A stretch of 64,000 nt of DNA. It comes from Oscheius dolichura (taxonomy: Eukaryota > Nematoda > Chromadorea > Rhabditida > Rhabditidae). Location of the stretch: positions 6,324,001 to 6,388,000 of the forward strand of contig OW051495.1 in assembly GCA_932521035.1 (NCBI GenBank). The letters are read 5' to 3'. This document shows, in pieces, positions 35,750-47,484 of the stretch (position 1 is its first letter; the number at the start of each line of letters is the position of its first letter). Both the position numbers and the translations under genes were made by a program. The notes beneath the pieces were generated by a model. That model did not search any database. It saw nothing but the letters and a program-made list of their open reading frames with translations, and had not been told where the DNA came from.

Positions 35750-37521
35750 CTATGCCGTCTGCAAATTATATTGCCTGATATCGGCTATTTCAAGCAGGAC
35801 GAACCGATAATTCAAGGCTGTGACGACGGCGAAGAGCATCATAAATACAACACATCCCGTGGCCAATACAGTCTGCTTCAGTTCGTTGATAGAATCCATT
35901 GTGGCTGCTGAAAGTGCCCTATGTCCTCGGGTTTACTGCTTCTTTTTCCCAAAGACCCCGCTATCTCTAATTAGGCTTTTTGCAATTGTTCTTATCATTC
36001 AGGTGTTATTCTTTCGTCCTTCAGGCTGTAAACCTGTAATCGTGGAGCACGGGGTCCTCGGCACGTGAGGATTATGCTACTTACTCGGCGGGAGACGAGA
36101 TTGTTCCGTTTGGGGAGGAGCAGTGCACGAGAGACCGCAGCAGGCCTGTCCCGAGGGACAGTTGAAGTATACGGTAGTCTGGAGAGGACAGTACTCCCAG
36201 TCAAAACAAGCGAATACCTCCTGGCCATTGGTAACCTTCCTTATTTTGGTGTCATGGTACGAGAAGGTGTAGTCACAGGAGTGGTTCCTGCTCACCAGGC
36301 CATACGTCACCTCGCCCAGCTTCACCGTCGCGTCCTCCCTTAGCCTGCCGTCTCGGCTCTTGTCCACAAACAACTGAAACTTCTCTGTTGGCTTGATCTT
36401 CTCCCCGTTTCAAAGAGTGAGACTAATCTGGTCATTTAATCTAGCCCCTCGCTTTTTTCTGGATAAGAACGACCCACGTAAGCCCTGGGAGAGCAGGCGC
36501 TTATCTAGTTGTACAGAGAGTGATAAGTGCTTTTTGGAGTGCTGTTAGGGACGTAAACAGACAGGGAAATTGATTCGAAGCACAGTACCTGCTGCACGAT
36601 GAAGTTCACTTCCGAACAACAGCGAAGGCCGCAGACACGCTGATGTGGGGGACACGTGAGGCTTATCTTGGACAGGAGGTAAGTGTCGTCCGGGACGGAG
36701 GCCCTCCACGTCGGGACATTGTCTTTGGAGATGACGTAGACCGGAGTGGACAGGAACTGGAGCTGGTTGAAGTAGAAGGTCTGCTCCGGGGGCAGGTGGT
36801 TGTCATTCAGGTAGTAAGTGACACCGTCCAACTGGAAATGGAAGAGATTGAGAAATATCCTAGTCTACGGAACACCAATGACTCATTGGACGTCTTTAGT
36901 TTTGAGAGAAATTGATGACCAGTTGGGCAAACAAATAAAAGTTGGCCGTCTGCCAACTGGGTTAGGGGGGACGCCTTACTCATCCCTGCAAAAACAACTC
37001 GACACAGACACCATGGCCATCCCCTTTTGATCTTCGATGTTGGTTGTTGCAAAAAAAAAGTTGGTAAAAAAAGAGGTCTCCAGGCGGATTAGAAAGGGTC
37101 ATGTGTTCCCAAACTGTCATCTGATCGAACCAAAAAAAGTAGATTTACAGCTGGCTTCGTTGAATTGTCTCCGTGACCGGCCGTCAGCCCCCTTCAGCCA
37201 AACAGTCTAATCTCACTAATTGTCCCCTTATCTTCCCCATCACAACACTTTTTTCAGTAGCTCTCTAGCCAGAAATGCACCCGGAGGACAAAGGGACAAA
37301 AAAGGGATAAAACGTATTTTAATTACCTCGAGACCTTCTTCCCTTTCCGGGATCAGCACATTGATCCATTCGGTCCCGTCGGAATCAGTGTCCGTGGTCG
37401 AGGTGCCGTATTCTCGGACGAGGGCCTTCACAGTGTCGACGGTGTCTTTGAGAGGGAAGCGATTATAGCAAGTGGAAGCGGAAAGGAGGCGGATAGACAG
37501 GAACACGAATAATAGAAACAT
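35750..37521 (-). CDS. Secreted/type I membrane protein with two CX modules
   Basis: Four exons. Exon 1 (from 37521) encodes the signal peptide MFLLFVFLSIRLLSAST and a segment CYNRFPLKDTVDTVKALVRE. After an intron of about 490 nt, exon 2 carries the first module, ending SLTCPPHQRVCGLRCC. Exon 3 carries the second (NHSCDYTFSYHDTKIRK, CPSGQACCGLSC). The C-P-x(2)-Q-x-C-C-G-x(2)-C pattern is the nematode CX module (Pfam CX). A strong donor (GTAAGT) near 36077 joins in frame to the last exon, which adds a membrane helix (VLATGCVVFMMLFAVVTAL) and a cytoplasmic tail ending YNLQTA at 35750. Without this splice the protein would stop after LPPSK and be secreted. CX proteins are extracellular with unknown roles. 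Confidence 0.8.
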
Positions 37522-38742
37522 TTGTTGACTCTCGAGTGGTCACAGTATCATGAAGGGGATCAGGGACAGGGACAGTCAGGAGACGAGTAGGTACACGAGT
37601 GCCCGGGGAAGGGAGACTCTGTGTCTGCAAGACAGCTCGATAAGATAAGCGCATTGAGAAAGGATTATTATCGAGTGGAGGGGAGAGGGCCTTTTAAAAA
37701 TATAAAAACTAGGATAAGCCCAAGACAACAGGAACACGTTTTGTGGAAATGGCGGGAAGACAGGACGGCGTCCGGGAGGATGGGAGAGCGCGCCTTCCTC
37801 TTCTGTAATTTACTGTCCATAACATTCAAAAGGCGGTTTCTATACGTGAAAGGAACACATAATTTTGACAAGATACGTCATTTGGGACAATTTGGTCGAG
37901 TTTGGTCACCTCTATCGTGTCAACTCTTGTCTAGAGTCTGGCTTTCTTCCGCAGTCATTTCAACTTCTTTCCTGTTGGCAGACGACTTCTCTTGGAAAGT
38001 TCCTTCGTCAATTATCAGGTTGCCATTGCTTTTTTGACCATAAACACCCACATTTATTGAATTTTCACTGCATTTTGCTGCTGCATCTGCAAACCCGCGC
38101 CGTTATTTGCGTATATGTTTGACTAAAAATGAGATAAGGGACGGTCAATGGGACAGCTGTGAGGGAATCCGCCTCTCCAAGCAGCCTACCTCTGCAACTC
38201 TTCGAGCTCTGCCGGGAAGGTGTTCTGACCCGGTTTCCTGGCTGGTTGGGTTCCTCGTGTGCCACAGCGGTGTTTGAAGCCGTTGTAACTCAACCGCCAA
38301 TAGGGAAATCGAAAGCTACCGAATCTCTAGCGATTGTTGGTCAAAAATGAATTTCAAAAATAAAAATAACTCCATTTCCATTGTTTTTTTCTGCTTTGTC
38401 TTTATTTTCAGGATCTTGGCTCTCCCTGGGTTGACAACAACGGGAGAAGTGAAGTGGAAGACAGAAAACATAGCTGGACTGGAGTTGGAGAAGTATTGTT
38501 GGAGAGGAAGAAGCGGTATGAGTCATAGAACCTTGTTTGCCTGCCTGATGACTTCCATGAAACAGCAGAGAACGTAATTATACGACTCGTCATCCATTAC
38601 ATATCGGCTACTTCTGGTATTTCGAGGGACCAAAATGCCCGTGGTTAAGAGAGCCTCCTTCAAGACGACTCGTCCAGCCATGCAACTCTCCTTCCTGTGA
38701 AATACAGCCAAAGACCACATCCATGCTACCAACGAAGACAGT
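37522..38742. other. Intergenic region
   Basis: No gene seen; upstream of the CX-module gene and downstream of the next chemoreceptor. Short open frames on both strands lack coding character. Confidence 0.45.
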
Positions 38743-38747
38743 TTATT
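38742..38747 (-). terminator. Polyadenylation signal overlapping a stop codon
   Basis: On minus the sequence reads CCAAAATAAAC: the TAA stop of the chemoreceptor is part of AATAAA, so there is almost no 3' UTR. Confidence 0.65.
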
Positions 38748-39933
38748 TTGGCTTTCCATTACTTTTGAACATGGATGTATCTGGGGATATGCCTCGTCCG
38801 CTGAAGCGGATGAATCCTCGGACCGAGCAGAACACGACCACGGAGAGGACGGGCATCTGCCAGGCCTCGACAACAACGTTACTCTACAACTGATTGATTC
38901 GGCGGCTACCCACTACTCACCAGAAGTGTGCTTACTGTAGATATCTTCTCGATATTGTCTTCGCTTACGTCCAAGAAGGTTAGAAGAAGAGAGGAGCCGA
39001 CGGCGATGAGGATAGGATACAGGGTAGCGAGGTGGATCATGATCTAAATAGTTACAATAACCCGTTTTAGCTGTTCTCACCATTATGAGCATTCCTTTGC
39101 TAAGTCTCTTCTGTAGCCGGATCGTCTTCTCGGAAAATGTGCCCTCCTTGAAGAAATTGTGCAACTTCTTTCGACACTTGAAGCCGACAACGGTGACCGC
39201 CGTCATTAGCACCACATCAATGACGTCAGAGATGGGCTGAAATGTTTCGTTAGCCTGGGAACGAGGTGACCAACCTTGGTCTGTATATCCACCACTTTCT
39301 TCCAGATGCCGGTATTTGTCTGGTTAGCCATCAGTTGGTCAGTACACCAGTAGTCACACGCTTGGATCATCTGGACCTGGTAGCTCTGGTAGAAGGCAAC
39401 TTGGACAATCGGAATGCCGAGGGCTAGAAGGGAACCGAACATCGCCAAGTGTGTCATATCCATTGTCGGGCTAAAAGGGGTCCTTTTAAGGAATTGAGGC
39501 AGACTCTACTTCAAGACAACCCATGTCCGGTAGATGAAGATGATGCCCAGAACCCAGCGTGATGTCCGCAGCAAGGCCTCATTCATCCTGACCAGGACCA
39601 TCAGCAGCCAATCGGGGTAGTATTGCCCCAGGAGATAGGTGTTGACCCCCGGTGGAATCACAGTAATCTGCCAATATATTATTCAGTCCTTATTTTGTAT
39701 AACTACCGGGAAGAGTAGCATAGACACGATCGCAGTAAGAAAATTAATCCCAGCCATATCGGCGACAGTTGCCTTGAAGCCGCGAACATCGGATCTTTGA
39801 AAAAAAAGGCCGAGGAGGGTGACAGACGAGCAACAGAAATTCAACAAGTTGGAGAGGAGGGTGTTCGCTATCAGGAAGGCGTTTATCGCTGGAAATGTTA
39901 ATCTATAGGAAAGAAAAAGGGCATACCGTTCAT
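38743..39933 (-). CDS. Serpentine chemoreceptor, str/srd/srh-like
   Basis: A tiny first exon (ATGAACG, 39927-39933) splices through a 39-nt intron to NAFLIANTLLSNLLNFCCSS. Further exons give VADMAGINFLTAIVSMLLF, YPDWLLMVLVRMNE, RWVLGIIFIYRTWVVLK, TMDMTHLAMFGSLLALGIPI, VIDVVLMTAVTVVGFKC, IMIHLATLYPILIAVGSSLL and WQMPVLSVVVFCSVRGFI. The basic loop KTIRLQKRLSKGMLI before TM6 matches the Q-x(3)-L pattern of the Str superfamily; I cannot separate str, srd and srh by eye. The stop TAA (38743-38745) lies inside AATAAA (38742-38747, minus). About 330 residues. Confidence 0.78.
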
Positions 39934-40179
39934 GGTGACTAGACCAAAGAGTTGCGTCTACCAGTTGTCGTGACCGTCGGTTGATAGCTGTTGCTCGGGG
40001 AACCTTGGCTGGTAAATGGGATAAATTAACCACGTGTGGCATTACCAAAGACGCAACTCGTTCTTTATTCTCACAAGATGAATCAGTCCGTGGAGAGTCT
40101 GGCTTGGGAAATGGCAAAAATGAGTATCCCCTGTCCCCACCGCCCACAGTTCAAGACTATACAATAGTTATATTTATGT

Positions 40180-41490
40180 TCAGTAGTGTGACGAGTGTCT
40201 CATTTGAACTTGCCCACCAGTTGCCGAGATTGTCGGCGGCGGCTGGGATGTCCTTTGCTCCTTCCTGCTTCTCTTCCAACCAAACAACAGTTTCCGTATT
40301 TCTTTACTCGTGATAATGAGGCAGAGCGGGGCCAGTGCACCTGCCAACATCCAAGTCTGAACAGAATGATCACGGGACATGGGGGAACACCCGACCGTGG
40401 AGTTGATCCTCTTGGAGAGGAAGGCCAAGGATGCGTTGGTGTTCGTTGTGTGGACGATGAGAATTATCCCGTTGGACAGCTGGATTTTGGGGGATACGTC
40501 AGAGAGGGGCGAGTCTACCTGGTACAGAATAAATATAGCCACCGCCTGCTTCAGCATTTCCTTTTCCCCATAACTCGTAGCACCTGTCTCCTTTCGGATC
40601 GCTAGCAGCTTGATAAATATTATCACGTAGAGAAGGAGAGAAACGAAGGGGAGGCCAACAGAGCCGACCATATCCACCTATAAGTTCTTTTCGTTTAGGA
40701 GGGAAAGTAGACCTACACCAAACATGGCTTCCGTAAAGGCTTCACTATTCTCTGTTTCCCCACAAAAATAGTGGAATCTGTAGAGTAGTCCAGATATGTT
40801 GACGGCCTTGAAGAAGCAGTCCTTGGCTGTCACGACTACCGTAACCACGAGGGAGAGGGACCACGTCGAGATGATTATTATAAGCAGAGCTATCCTAAAA
40901 TAGCTGTTGTTGTACTATGTCTATCTTCTACCCAGAGAAAATATTTGAGTGGCGGGGAAGTATAAAAATAAGAAATCTATGGAATGCTAACAATAGAGAG
41001 CAGATCTGAAGAACCCAGGTGGACAGGGTATCCAAGGCGTTGAAAAGGGTGTAGATTACTGGAAAACGGTGTTATGACTCTCTGGATAAGGTGTACCAGA
41101 GGCGAGATAGTCTTTTGTACTGCCGTCGTTCAAGAATATAGTTATGGGAACACCACAGATTAAATTGCTGATTATCGAGAAGAGATTGGCAAAGACTATC
41201 TGGAGGACCATCAGGAGAAATGGTCTCTGAACTGGGTATATCAGCAGGTTATCTAGTGCTACCTGAAGGAAGAGTTTAATAGCCTTCATAAAAGCGAAGA
41301 ATAGAAGAGAATTAACCACGAGGGAGAATAGTATAGCTATCAGATAAAGGGTAATGACGAAGTAATGGAAGAAGCCCTTCTGGACTTCGGGGACATCTAG
41401 ACCAGTCTGAAAGGAAGCTTGTTGCAGGGATAGAAGGGTGATAAACCTCTTTGACGCCTTGGACTGTTGGTGAAGGACCGAAGAGATCAC
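40180..41490 (-). CDS. Serpentine chemoreceptor, srx-like
   Basis: Exons separated by 36-40-nt introns. Membrane segments: FHYFVITLYLIAILFSLVVN, FLLMVLQIVFANLFSIISN, TWVLQICSLLLAFHRFLIFI (TM3 with the FHRFLIFILPRHSNIFSG ending typical of Srx/Srt), IALLIIIISTWSLSLVVTV, SVGLPFVSLLLYVIIFIKLL, AVAIFILYQ, and WMLAGALAPLCLIITSKEIR. The basic Ser/Pro-rich tail ends HSSHY at 40180. The start is uncertain: the ATG at 41488-41490 gives a non-hydrophobic leader of about 30 residues, and a separate upstream exon is possible. It is separated by about 250 nt from the next minus-strand chemoreceptor gene. Confidence 0.75.
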
Positions 41491-42079
41491 TTGGACGTGT
41501 GTTCATTCAGCAGGAGAGCCGATGGGAGAATGGAAAGAGCACAGGTGAAACTGCATCTCGAATGACGTCCAAAACAACCGACCATATTGTCCATTAAATT
41601 ATTCCCCCCACACAAAGTACGAGTCAATCGGATGAACCCCCTTCTGTGCATCTTCCTCGAGTTGTTTGTTTGTTCCCTCTTTGCATCTGCATCACAAACA
41701 AAGTCCTCATGTGAGTAATAACAGTTCGGTTGACCTTCCATGAACTTTGATTAACCAAACCGCTTGAGCTCTGGCGTCCATCTGGCAGAAATTCGGAAGG
41801 AATGTTCCAAAGATCGAGGAGACGGTGTGCTGACTAATTACGGGAGAGAGGGAATTTTAACTATGCCAATAGAGAAGAGGCTGGCTCTCAAGAATGTTGC
41901 ATCGCAAGTGAAATGTTTGTTTACATGATCCCAGACCAAGGTCAAGTGTGGTCACCTACAGTTCCCCTTGTGGAGTGGAGCCCAGAAGAACAGACATCTT
42001 CATTAAAAGCTTTATTCGATGTCATAATATGTGGCGAACAGATAAAAAAGTTGAGATGGACCATGTGCTTCATAACCCG
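41491..42079. other. Intergenic region
   Basis: No gene accepted. AATAAA (minus) at 42011-42016 serves the repetitive secreted protein to the right. Confidence 0.5.
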
Positions 42080-43604
42080 TTATGAGCGGTATCCGGACGG
42101 CTGGACTGATGCTCCCCCTTCTGGGATCTGTTGAGCGGCCTCGGGGGTCTCCTCGATGGGGGCAGCTTCAGGGGCAGCTTCGGGGGCAGGAGCCTCTGTC
42201 ACTTGTTCGTCTCCATAGGCGTTCCTGGCAAAGCGACGGTGGAAGACGCGGTGGCGGAGAACACGATGGCGGAGAACACGATGTTTCAGGACGCGATGCT
42301 TCATCACACGGTGGCGGAAACGGTTGCGGAAGGTAGGAGTGGGAGCGTAGCTGGACACTCCAGAGGCAGCTCCGGAATCATAACCAGAAACTTGGCTGCC
42401 AGCTCCTTCGGGAGTCTCCTGTTCACTTTCCACGGGGGCTTCTTCGGGAGCAGGTTGAGCAGGGGCAGAGCCGGGAGCAGGGGTCACTTGCTCGTCTCCA
42501 TACGAGTTGGCAGCTCGGGCACGGCGACGGAGTTTCATCACACGGTGGCGGAGGACGCGGTGCTTCAGGAAACGATGACGGAATCGGTTGCGGAAGGTCG
42601 GGGAGGACTGGTAACTGGCGGAAGAGGCAACCCCTGCGTCGTATCCGGAGGACTGGCTTCCAGCTCCCTCGCTGGTCTCCTGGATAGCATCCACGGGCGA
42701 TTCTTCTGGGGCAGAGGCGGACGAAACAGGAGCAGGGGCAGGCGTAACTTGCTCGTCTCCATAGGAGTTGGCGGCTCTGGCAACTCGGCGATGCTTGAAG
42801 ACACGGAAAGTAGGCCCCTGAGCATATCCAGAAGGAGCGGGATGAGGGGCTGGAGCTGGAGCAGGTGGAGAGTTGTAGACTGGAGCAGATGGGCAGTCAG
42901 GTATTGGAGGAGCTGGAGGAGCAATTGGCTGGTAGGATGGTCCTTGTTCAACCGGGTCAGGAGCAGCTACTCCGTGAGAAGGCGAGGGAAGGGACTGCTC
43001 ATCTCCATAGGCGTTCCTGGCGACTCGGACACGCTTTCGGCGGTAGGAATCGTGTCCGTGATGAGGTGGGGGTGGTGGTGGGGGAGGAGGAGGAGGAGGA
43101 GGAGGAGCACCACCACCACATCCAGGAGCAGGAGGATGGACAGCGGCAGCCGAAGGAGAAGCAGGCTGGTAAGACGGACCTTGCTCGACGGGAGCGGGAG
43201 CAGCGACGGCGTGAGAAGGAGCAGGCGTCACTTGTTCGTCTCCATAGGCATTTCTAGCGACGCGGCGGTGGAAGACACGGTGGCGGAGGACGCGGTGACG
43301 GAGGACACGATGCTTCATCATACGGTGGCGGAAACGGTTGCGGAAGGTGGGGGCGTAGCTGGATGCTCCGGCATCATAGCCAGAAACTTGACTGCCGGCT
43401 CCCTCGGGGGTCTCCTGTAGACTCTCGACGGGGGCTTCTTCGGGGGCGGGCTTGGCAGGAGCTGAGCCAGGGGCCGGCGTCACCTGCTCATCTCCATAAC
43501 TGTTGGCGGCTAAAATTGAAAAGGAATGGAAGAGATCCCCTGGTCCTACCTGAATGGACTAATGCGAGGGAGGCAAAGGAAGCGAAGAGGAGAAGACACC
43601 TCAT
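42080..43604 (-). CDS. Six-unit repetitive secreted proprotein (NxYGDEQ repeats)
   Basis: Exon 1 encodes a signal peptide (MRCLLLFASFASLALVHS). A 40-nt intron leads into one large exon of about 470 codons. It is built of six units, each starting N-[AS]-Y-G-D-E-Q (about 43483-43510, 43231-43254, 42996-43018, 42749-42772, 42488-42511, 42203-42226). Units 1, 4 and 5 have an acidic Pro/Ala/Glu part (EETPEGAGSQVSGYD-like), then TFRNRFRHR and a basic run of [KR]HRV[LFM] pentapeptides. Units 2 and 3 are Pro-rich, unit 2 with a polyproline run of 14. Unit 6 is short and acidic. Each junction carries R-x-A-R (RVAR, RRAR, RFAR), in two cases followed by AA, matching furin-type cleavage. No known domain. 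AATAAA at 42011. It could be a cuticle, eggshell or antimicrobial-type polyprotein; function unknown. Confidence 0.82.
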
Positions 43605-44293
43605 GCTGACTGCTAAAGATACTCGCCGGCCGATGGCCTTATATGGCCGGTCAAACCCTTCAGCCCAAACCGGAATGGCTATCTCGGCGCTTACTTTTGT
43701 AACAATGGGTCCTTGAAGTATTGCTTGTTAGCGGAGGTAGCGTGATTGTTAGGGTGGGGTTGAGCGTAGAACTCTCAGGGTCACTGTATTTTTGGTAGTA
43801 GTATTGTAAATATGACAAGGCCCTCTCTAGACATAGTGACACAAAGGACTGCTTCGTCTGGGGCGCTTTACCTTGAAACGGCCAACTGCAGTAAGCTCTT
43901 CGTTATCTAGAGCTATCCGTTATCTTTGGCTTTTCCTTATTTGTAGTCCAATCATTCGAGGAAAGAGGTCGCTCACCGCATACCAGAAGAACATTTTTCT
44001 TTTAGGGAATTATTTCGAGGCAATTTTGGCAATTGCTTCTTTCCGTCTTTTTTGATCTTTTACACCGGCGTCCATCTTTTCCTCTCGCCTCCAATTATTG
44101 TCCCCCCACGCTTCGGCGCCCTTCCCTCAAAGAGGCGCTTGACCACCAAAAAGCCACAAGCTGCCGTTCTTTTACAAAACAATTTTACTGACCAATGTTC
44201 ATCTCTCTCAGCTCGAGGGCGACGGTAATGGCTTTTTGTGGTCGCCTCAAGGTCTCTACCGCTAATATTACGAAGACCATTGGGAGCAAAGTA
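43605..44293. other. Intergenic region
   Basis: No gene seen; lies upstream of the repetitive proprotein and downstream of the transporter gene. Confidence 0.45.
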
Positions 44294-46331
44294 TCAAGCT
44301 TTGGGTAGAATCTCGAGATTCTTCGAGGACAAGTTGAGGTCTGTCTCGTGTTCTTCCTCTCCTTCTTCTGTCCTTTTGATACTCGTTGAAAATATCTTCT
44401 CATTCAACCGGCTGTACATGTCTAAAATGCCAATTGTCCCTTTCCCGAATGAATACCCTACCATCAACATTCTTCAGCCATAACTTCTGCTTGGTTGACA
44501 CTTGTCGGAGGAGGAAGTAGATGGCTAAAATCACAAATCAAAACACGGAAAGGGTATAATACATACCCAGGGAGACTAGAAAGAAACCCATTCCGATTGC
44601 AGCTGCCAGCGGATCGTCAATTATGGGGACGAGGAAGATGGTGACGTTCAGCAGCCAACCCAACAGGGCGCAGATTATGGGAAACTGATCTCCTTTTTTA
44701 TAGGAAAACATCAATGGAAAAGGACACCTTGACAGCCTTGTCCGACACGGGGATTTGTTTCCACTTGATGAGAATCAGGGCGCTGATGGCGCAGATCGTA
44801 CACAGCGTCGCGGTTACGGTAAGCCAGTCGACGAGCTTTTCAACATCTCCAAAGAAGGAGAAGATAATGGCCAGGAGAGTCTGCAAGATATTCGAATGAC
44901 TTTAAATAAAAGGAGAGCCAACATGGACAAATAGAGCCACTCGAGGACTTCCATTTTGATGGATAAAACTCCAGGACGACGGCATCATTCCCTTTCTGGA
45001 GCCGGCCATCATAAACCTGTATTTAGAGAATAATAAAAATGACGAGGAGACTACCTGCTCCATGTGAACAAGTGGCCATTCAATGTCCCAATAAGGAGGA
45101 GAGCTACCAAAGCCGGCATCACGTAGGAGTAGTGTAGTCCTAGTGTCTCTTTGACAAATGTCTGATCCACTCATATTTAGATAAAATAATAGGATACTGT
45201 AGCAACTGCATCAGATGCCAGCATTTCTGCCGGGGAGAGGACGGAGAAATAGGCGACGTTAGCCATGAGATAGACCGCGGAGGAGACGGCGATCCCTCCG
45301 ATCACTGCAATTGTCAGTATTCTGAGCTCTTCTCTTTAGAGTTTATCAATTTCTCTACCTTCCCAACTTATTCGGGTCAATTTCTTCTGTTCCATAGTTC
45401 AACGTCGAGAAGCCGTTATAGGCCCAGAGTCCCTGGTACATGGCCAAGACAATTTTACCAGGGGACCAGTGGCTACCCTCGAAGAGGATTGGAGGAGTGA
45501 GATTCTTCGTTGCTCCTAGAACATTCTCTCTGTTCATCTGGCCACCCACGTGCCTTTTATTATTGAGATCAATCCAATTCCCGTAATTAGAAGCAGAACA
45601 GCAACCTTGGCAAACATCGACACTATTTGCAATTTACCGGCATATTTACGGAGAGAAAGGAAGTTGACGGAGGTGAGGAGGACTGAACTGGGGTTACTTC
45701 CTACTGTAGAAGGGTTACCGACTCATCAGACCGATACCGAACAACTCCTGGAAGAGGTAACGGTGCTGCTCGGGGAAGTTCGGAATTGTGGACAACGCCT
45801 CGGTTATATACTTGCCAAAGGTTTTGAAGAGCACGGATCCGCTACAGGAACTGAAAGAAGGGGTGGGAAATATGGCAGCTATCCCACCTTTGGATAACGG
45901 TGGCCAGCCAGAGGAAGGAAAAGGCGACGGGTGTCCAGCCGACATAAGAAATGTAGGCAACTTCCGATCCCGACTCTGGGATACTCGTCCCCAGTTCGAT
46001 ATAATTCTGAAAACAGCCGTTATCTGTGAGTTTGACTGTTGTGACAGAGTATTCCAGTCAGAAAACACCGGGGGGAACACCGCTGTGTTTGCCCAGATTC
46101 GAGTCAAAACACGTACCAAAGCCGAGACAGCTGACAGGATGGCACAAAGGATCCAGATTATCAGGGAGAGGCCGACGGAGCCGGCATTTCGGAGGATCCC
46201 TTTGGGAGACACGAATATTCCTAGAGACATCTTTATATTCCTCGACACGTTTTCTTACCAGAGCCGATCATAGTGCCCGTAACATAACTCATGGCAGAGA
46301 GGAGAGATAGCTGATGGGCGGGTTTAGCCAT
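44294..46331 (-). CDS. LAT/b0,+-type amino acid transporter (APC superfamily)
   Basis: About ten exons with introns of 35-130 nt; about 480 residues and about 12 membrane segments. TM1 has the family signature GTMIGSGIFVSPKGIL. It is followed by ELGTSIPESGSEVAYI (TM3 region), VLLTSVNFLSLRKYAGKLQI, AMYQGLWAYNGFSTLNYGTE (TM6, with EEIDP typical of light subunits), VAYFSVLSPAEMLASDAVA, LIGTLNGHLFTWSRFMMA, IICALLGWLLNVTIFLVPII and IYFLLRQVSTK. The C-terminal tail is acidic/Ser-rich. LAT light subunits exchange neutral or basic amino acids and normally pair with a 4F2-like heavy chain; whether the pairing cysteine is present could not be fixed because the exon ends near 45540 are uncertain. The start ATG (46331) gives MAKPAHQLSLLSAMSYVTGT. 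Nematode aat genes are the closest known group. Confidence 0.88.
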
Positions 46332-47484
46332 TCCCACTGGTTTCTGTTAACTGCTTGGTTGAAATAAACTAAAAAAATAGACGGAAAGGGAGGATAGATC
46401 AGTTTCCGAGGGAAACAACGGGAACTGTTTTGCGGTGACAAAGCGCATTACTTTCCGATCAGATTACGCCCGCAGGTATGATCATCAGGAGGACTCTTTC
46501 AAAAAGAGATACACGGACGTGTCGGGGCAGAAGAAGTTCTGAAGTCTTTTATTGCTTTGTTGGCGTGTGATCACATTGTGTCCGGGTCGCATAATGTCCC
46601 CTGTCAATGGATACTCGTGATACTTTCCTCGCTCACGTCTTCTTCTCCCTCCCTTACTTCCCTGTTTTCAATATTATCCGTCTTCAAACGAGAAAAAGTT
46701 TGTTTTCTGTGAACTTCGGGGGAGGAAATTCCCTCGGAAGAAATTAGCTCGCTTCGTATAATTCCTATTTCTTTCTTCTCCTCGGTATACCTCCCCTGGG
46801 GTAGTATTGCATACCCGAGTTAAACAATTACCAGAATATCCCAGTGCTCATGTTTTTACCCCTTGAAATGTCTTTTTAGCCATGATTAACCTATAGATTA
46901 GTTATACGTTAAAGTGTTACCACCTGTTCTATCAAATGACGAGGTTGTGCCTGTACTATGCGAGGAACATTTTGATTTGTCGTCCCTTATTAGCCCTGGA
47001 GTTGGAAGTTCCGCTCCGCGTTTTCTAATCTCGAAAAGTACAGGATGACGTCGGTCGGGAGTTGATTTTCCGATATTTATAAATGGATGAAATTAGCCCG
47101 ATGTTCACGGTGTGCACCTTTTGTATCAATTGACGGCCACTTATCCCTCCTCTGCTTGTTGTCCCCTACCCAGACGGGGTTCGTGCTCTCTGATAGTACA
47201 AACTGCCTTTACTTGAGTTCTCATAATCAACTTATATGTCATTCCCCAGGTCTGCATTAACAACTACTTCTTTCTGTCTCGGCCCCCACGTCAGACAAGT
47301 CTATCTCCGGAGTGAGGGAGGGATTAGACGAAAAAAGACGACAAAACAGATATATACTGATTAATCTGTGCCCTCCTCGTCCCCGATTAGCCGTGCTGGT
47401 CCCTGTGATCTCGCTCTCCCCTGGTGATTAGCCGAGGACCCCCTCTTACCCCGCCTGAACTCTGATACCCTCAGCCAGTTTAGG
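46332..47484. other. Intergenic region between divergent genes
   Basis: Separates the transporter (minus) from the nuclear receptor (plus). No gene or specific regulatory motif recognised. Confidence 0.5.

Noticed and set aside
42131-43420. Long plus-strand open frame (about 429 codons) opposite the repetitive proprotein
   Set aside because: It is the complement of a repeat-rich, GC-rich exon. It has no signal peptide or domain, and the minus strand has the signal peptide, intron and poly(A) signal.
7313-47435. Recurrent word TTAGCCGA in gene-free stretches (for example 7314, 8073, 28960, 47428)
   Set aside because: Only a handful of copies, little above what chance allows for an 8-mer in 64 kb, and no consistent position relative to genes.
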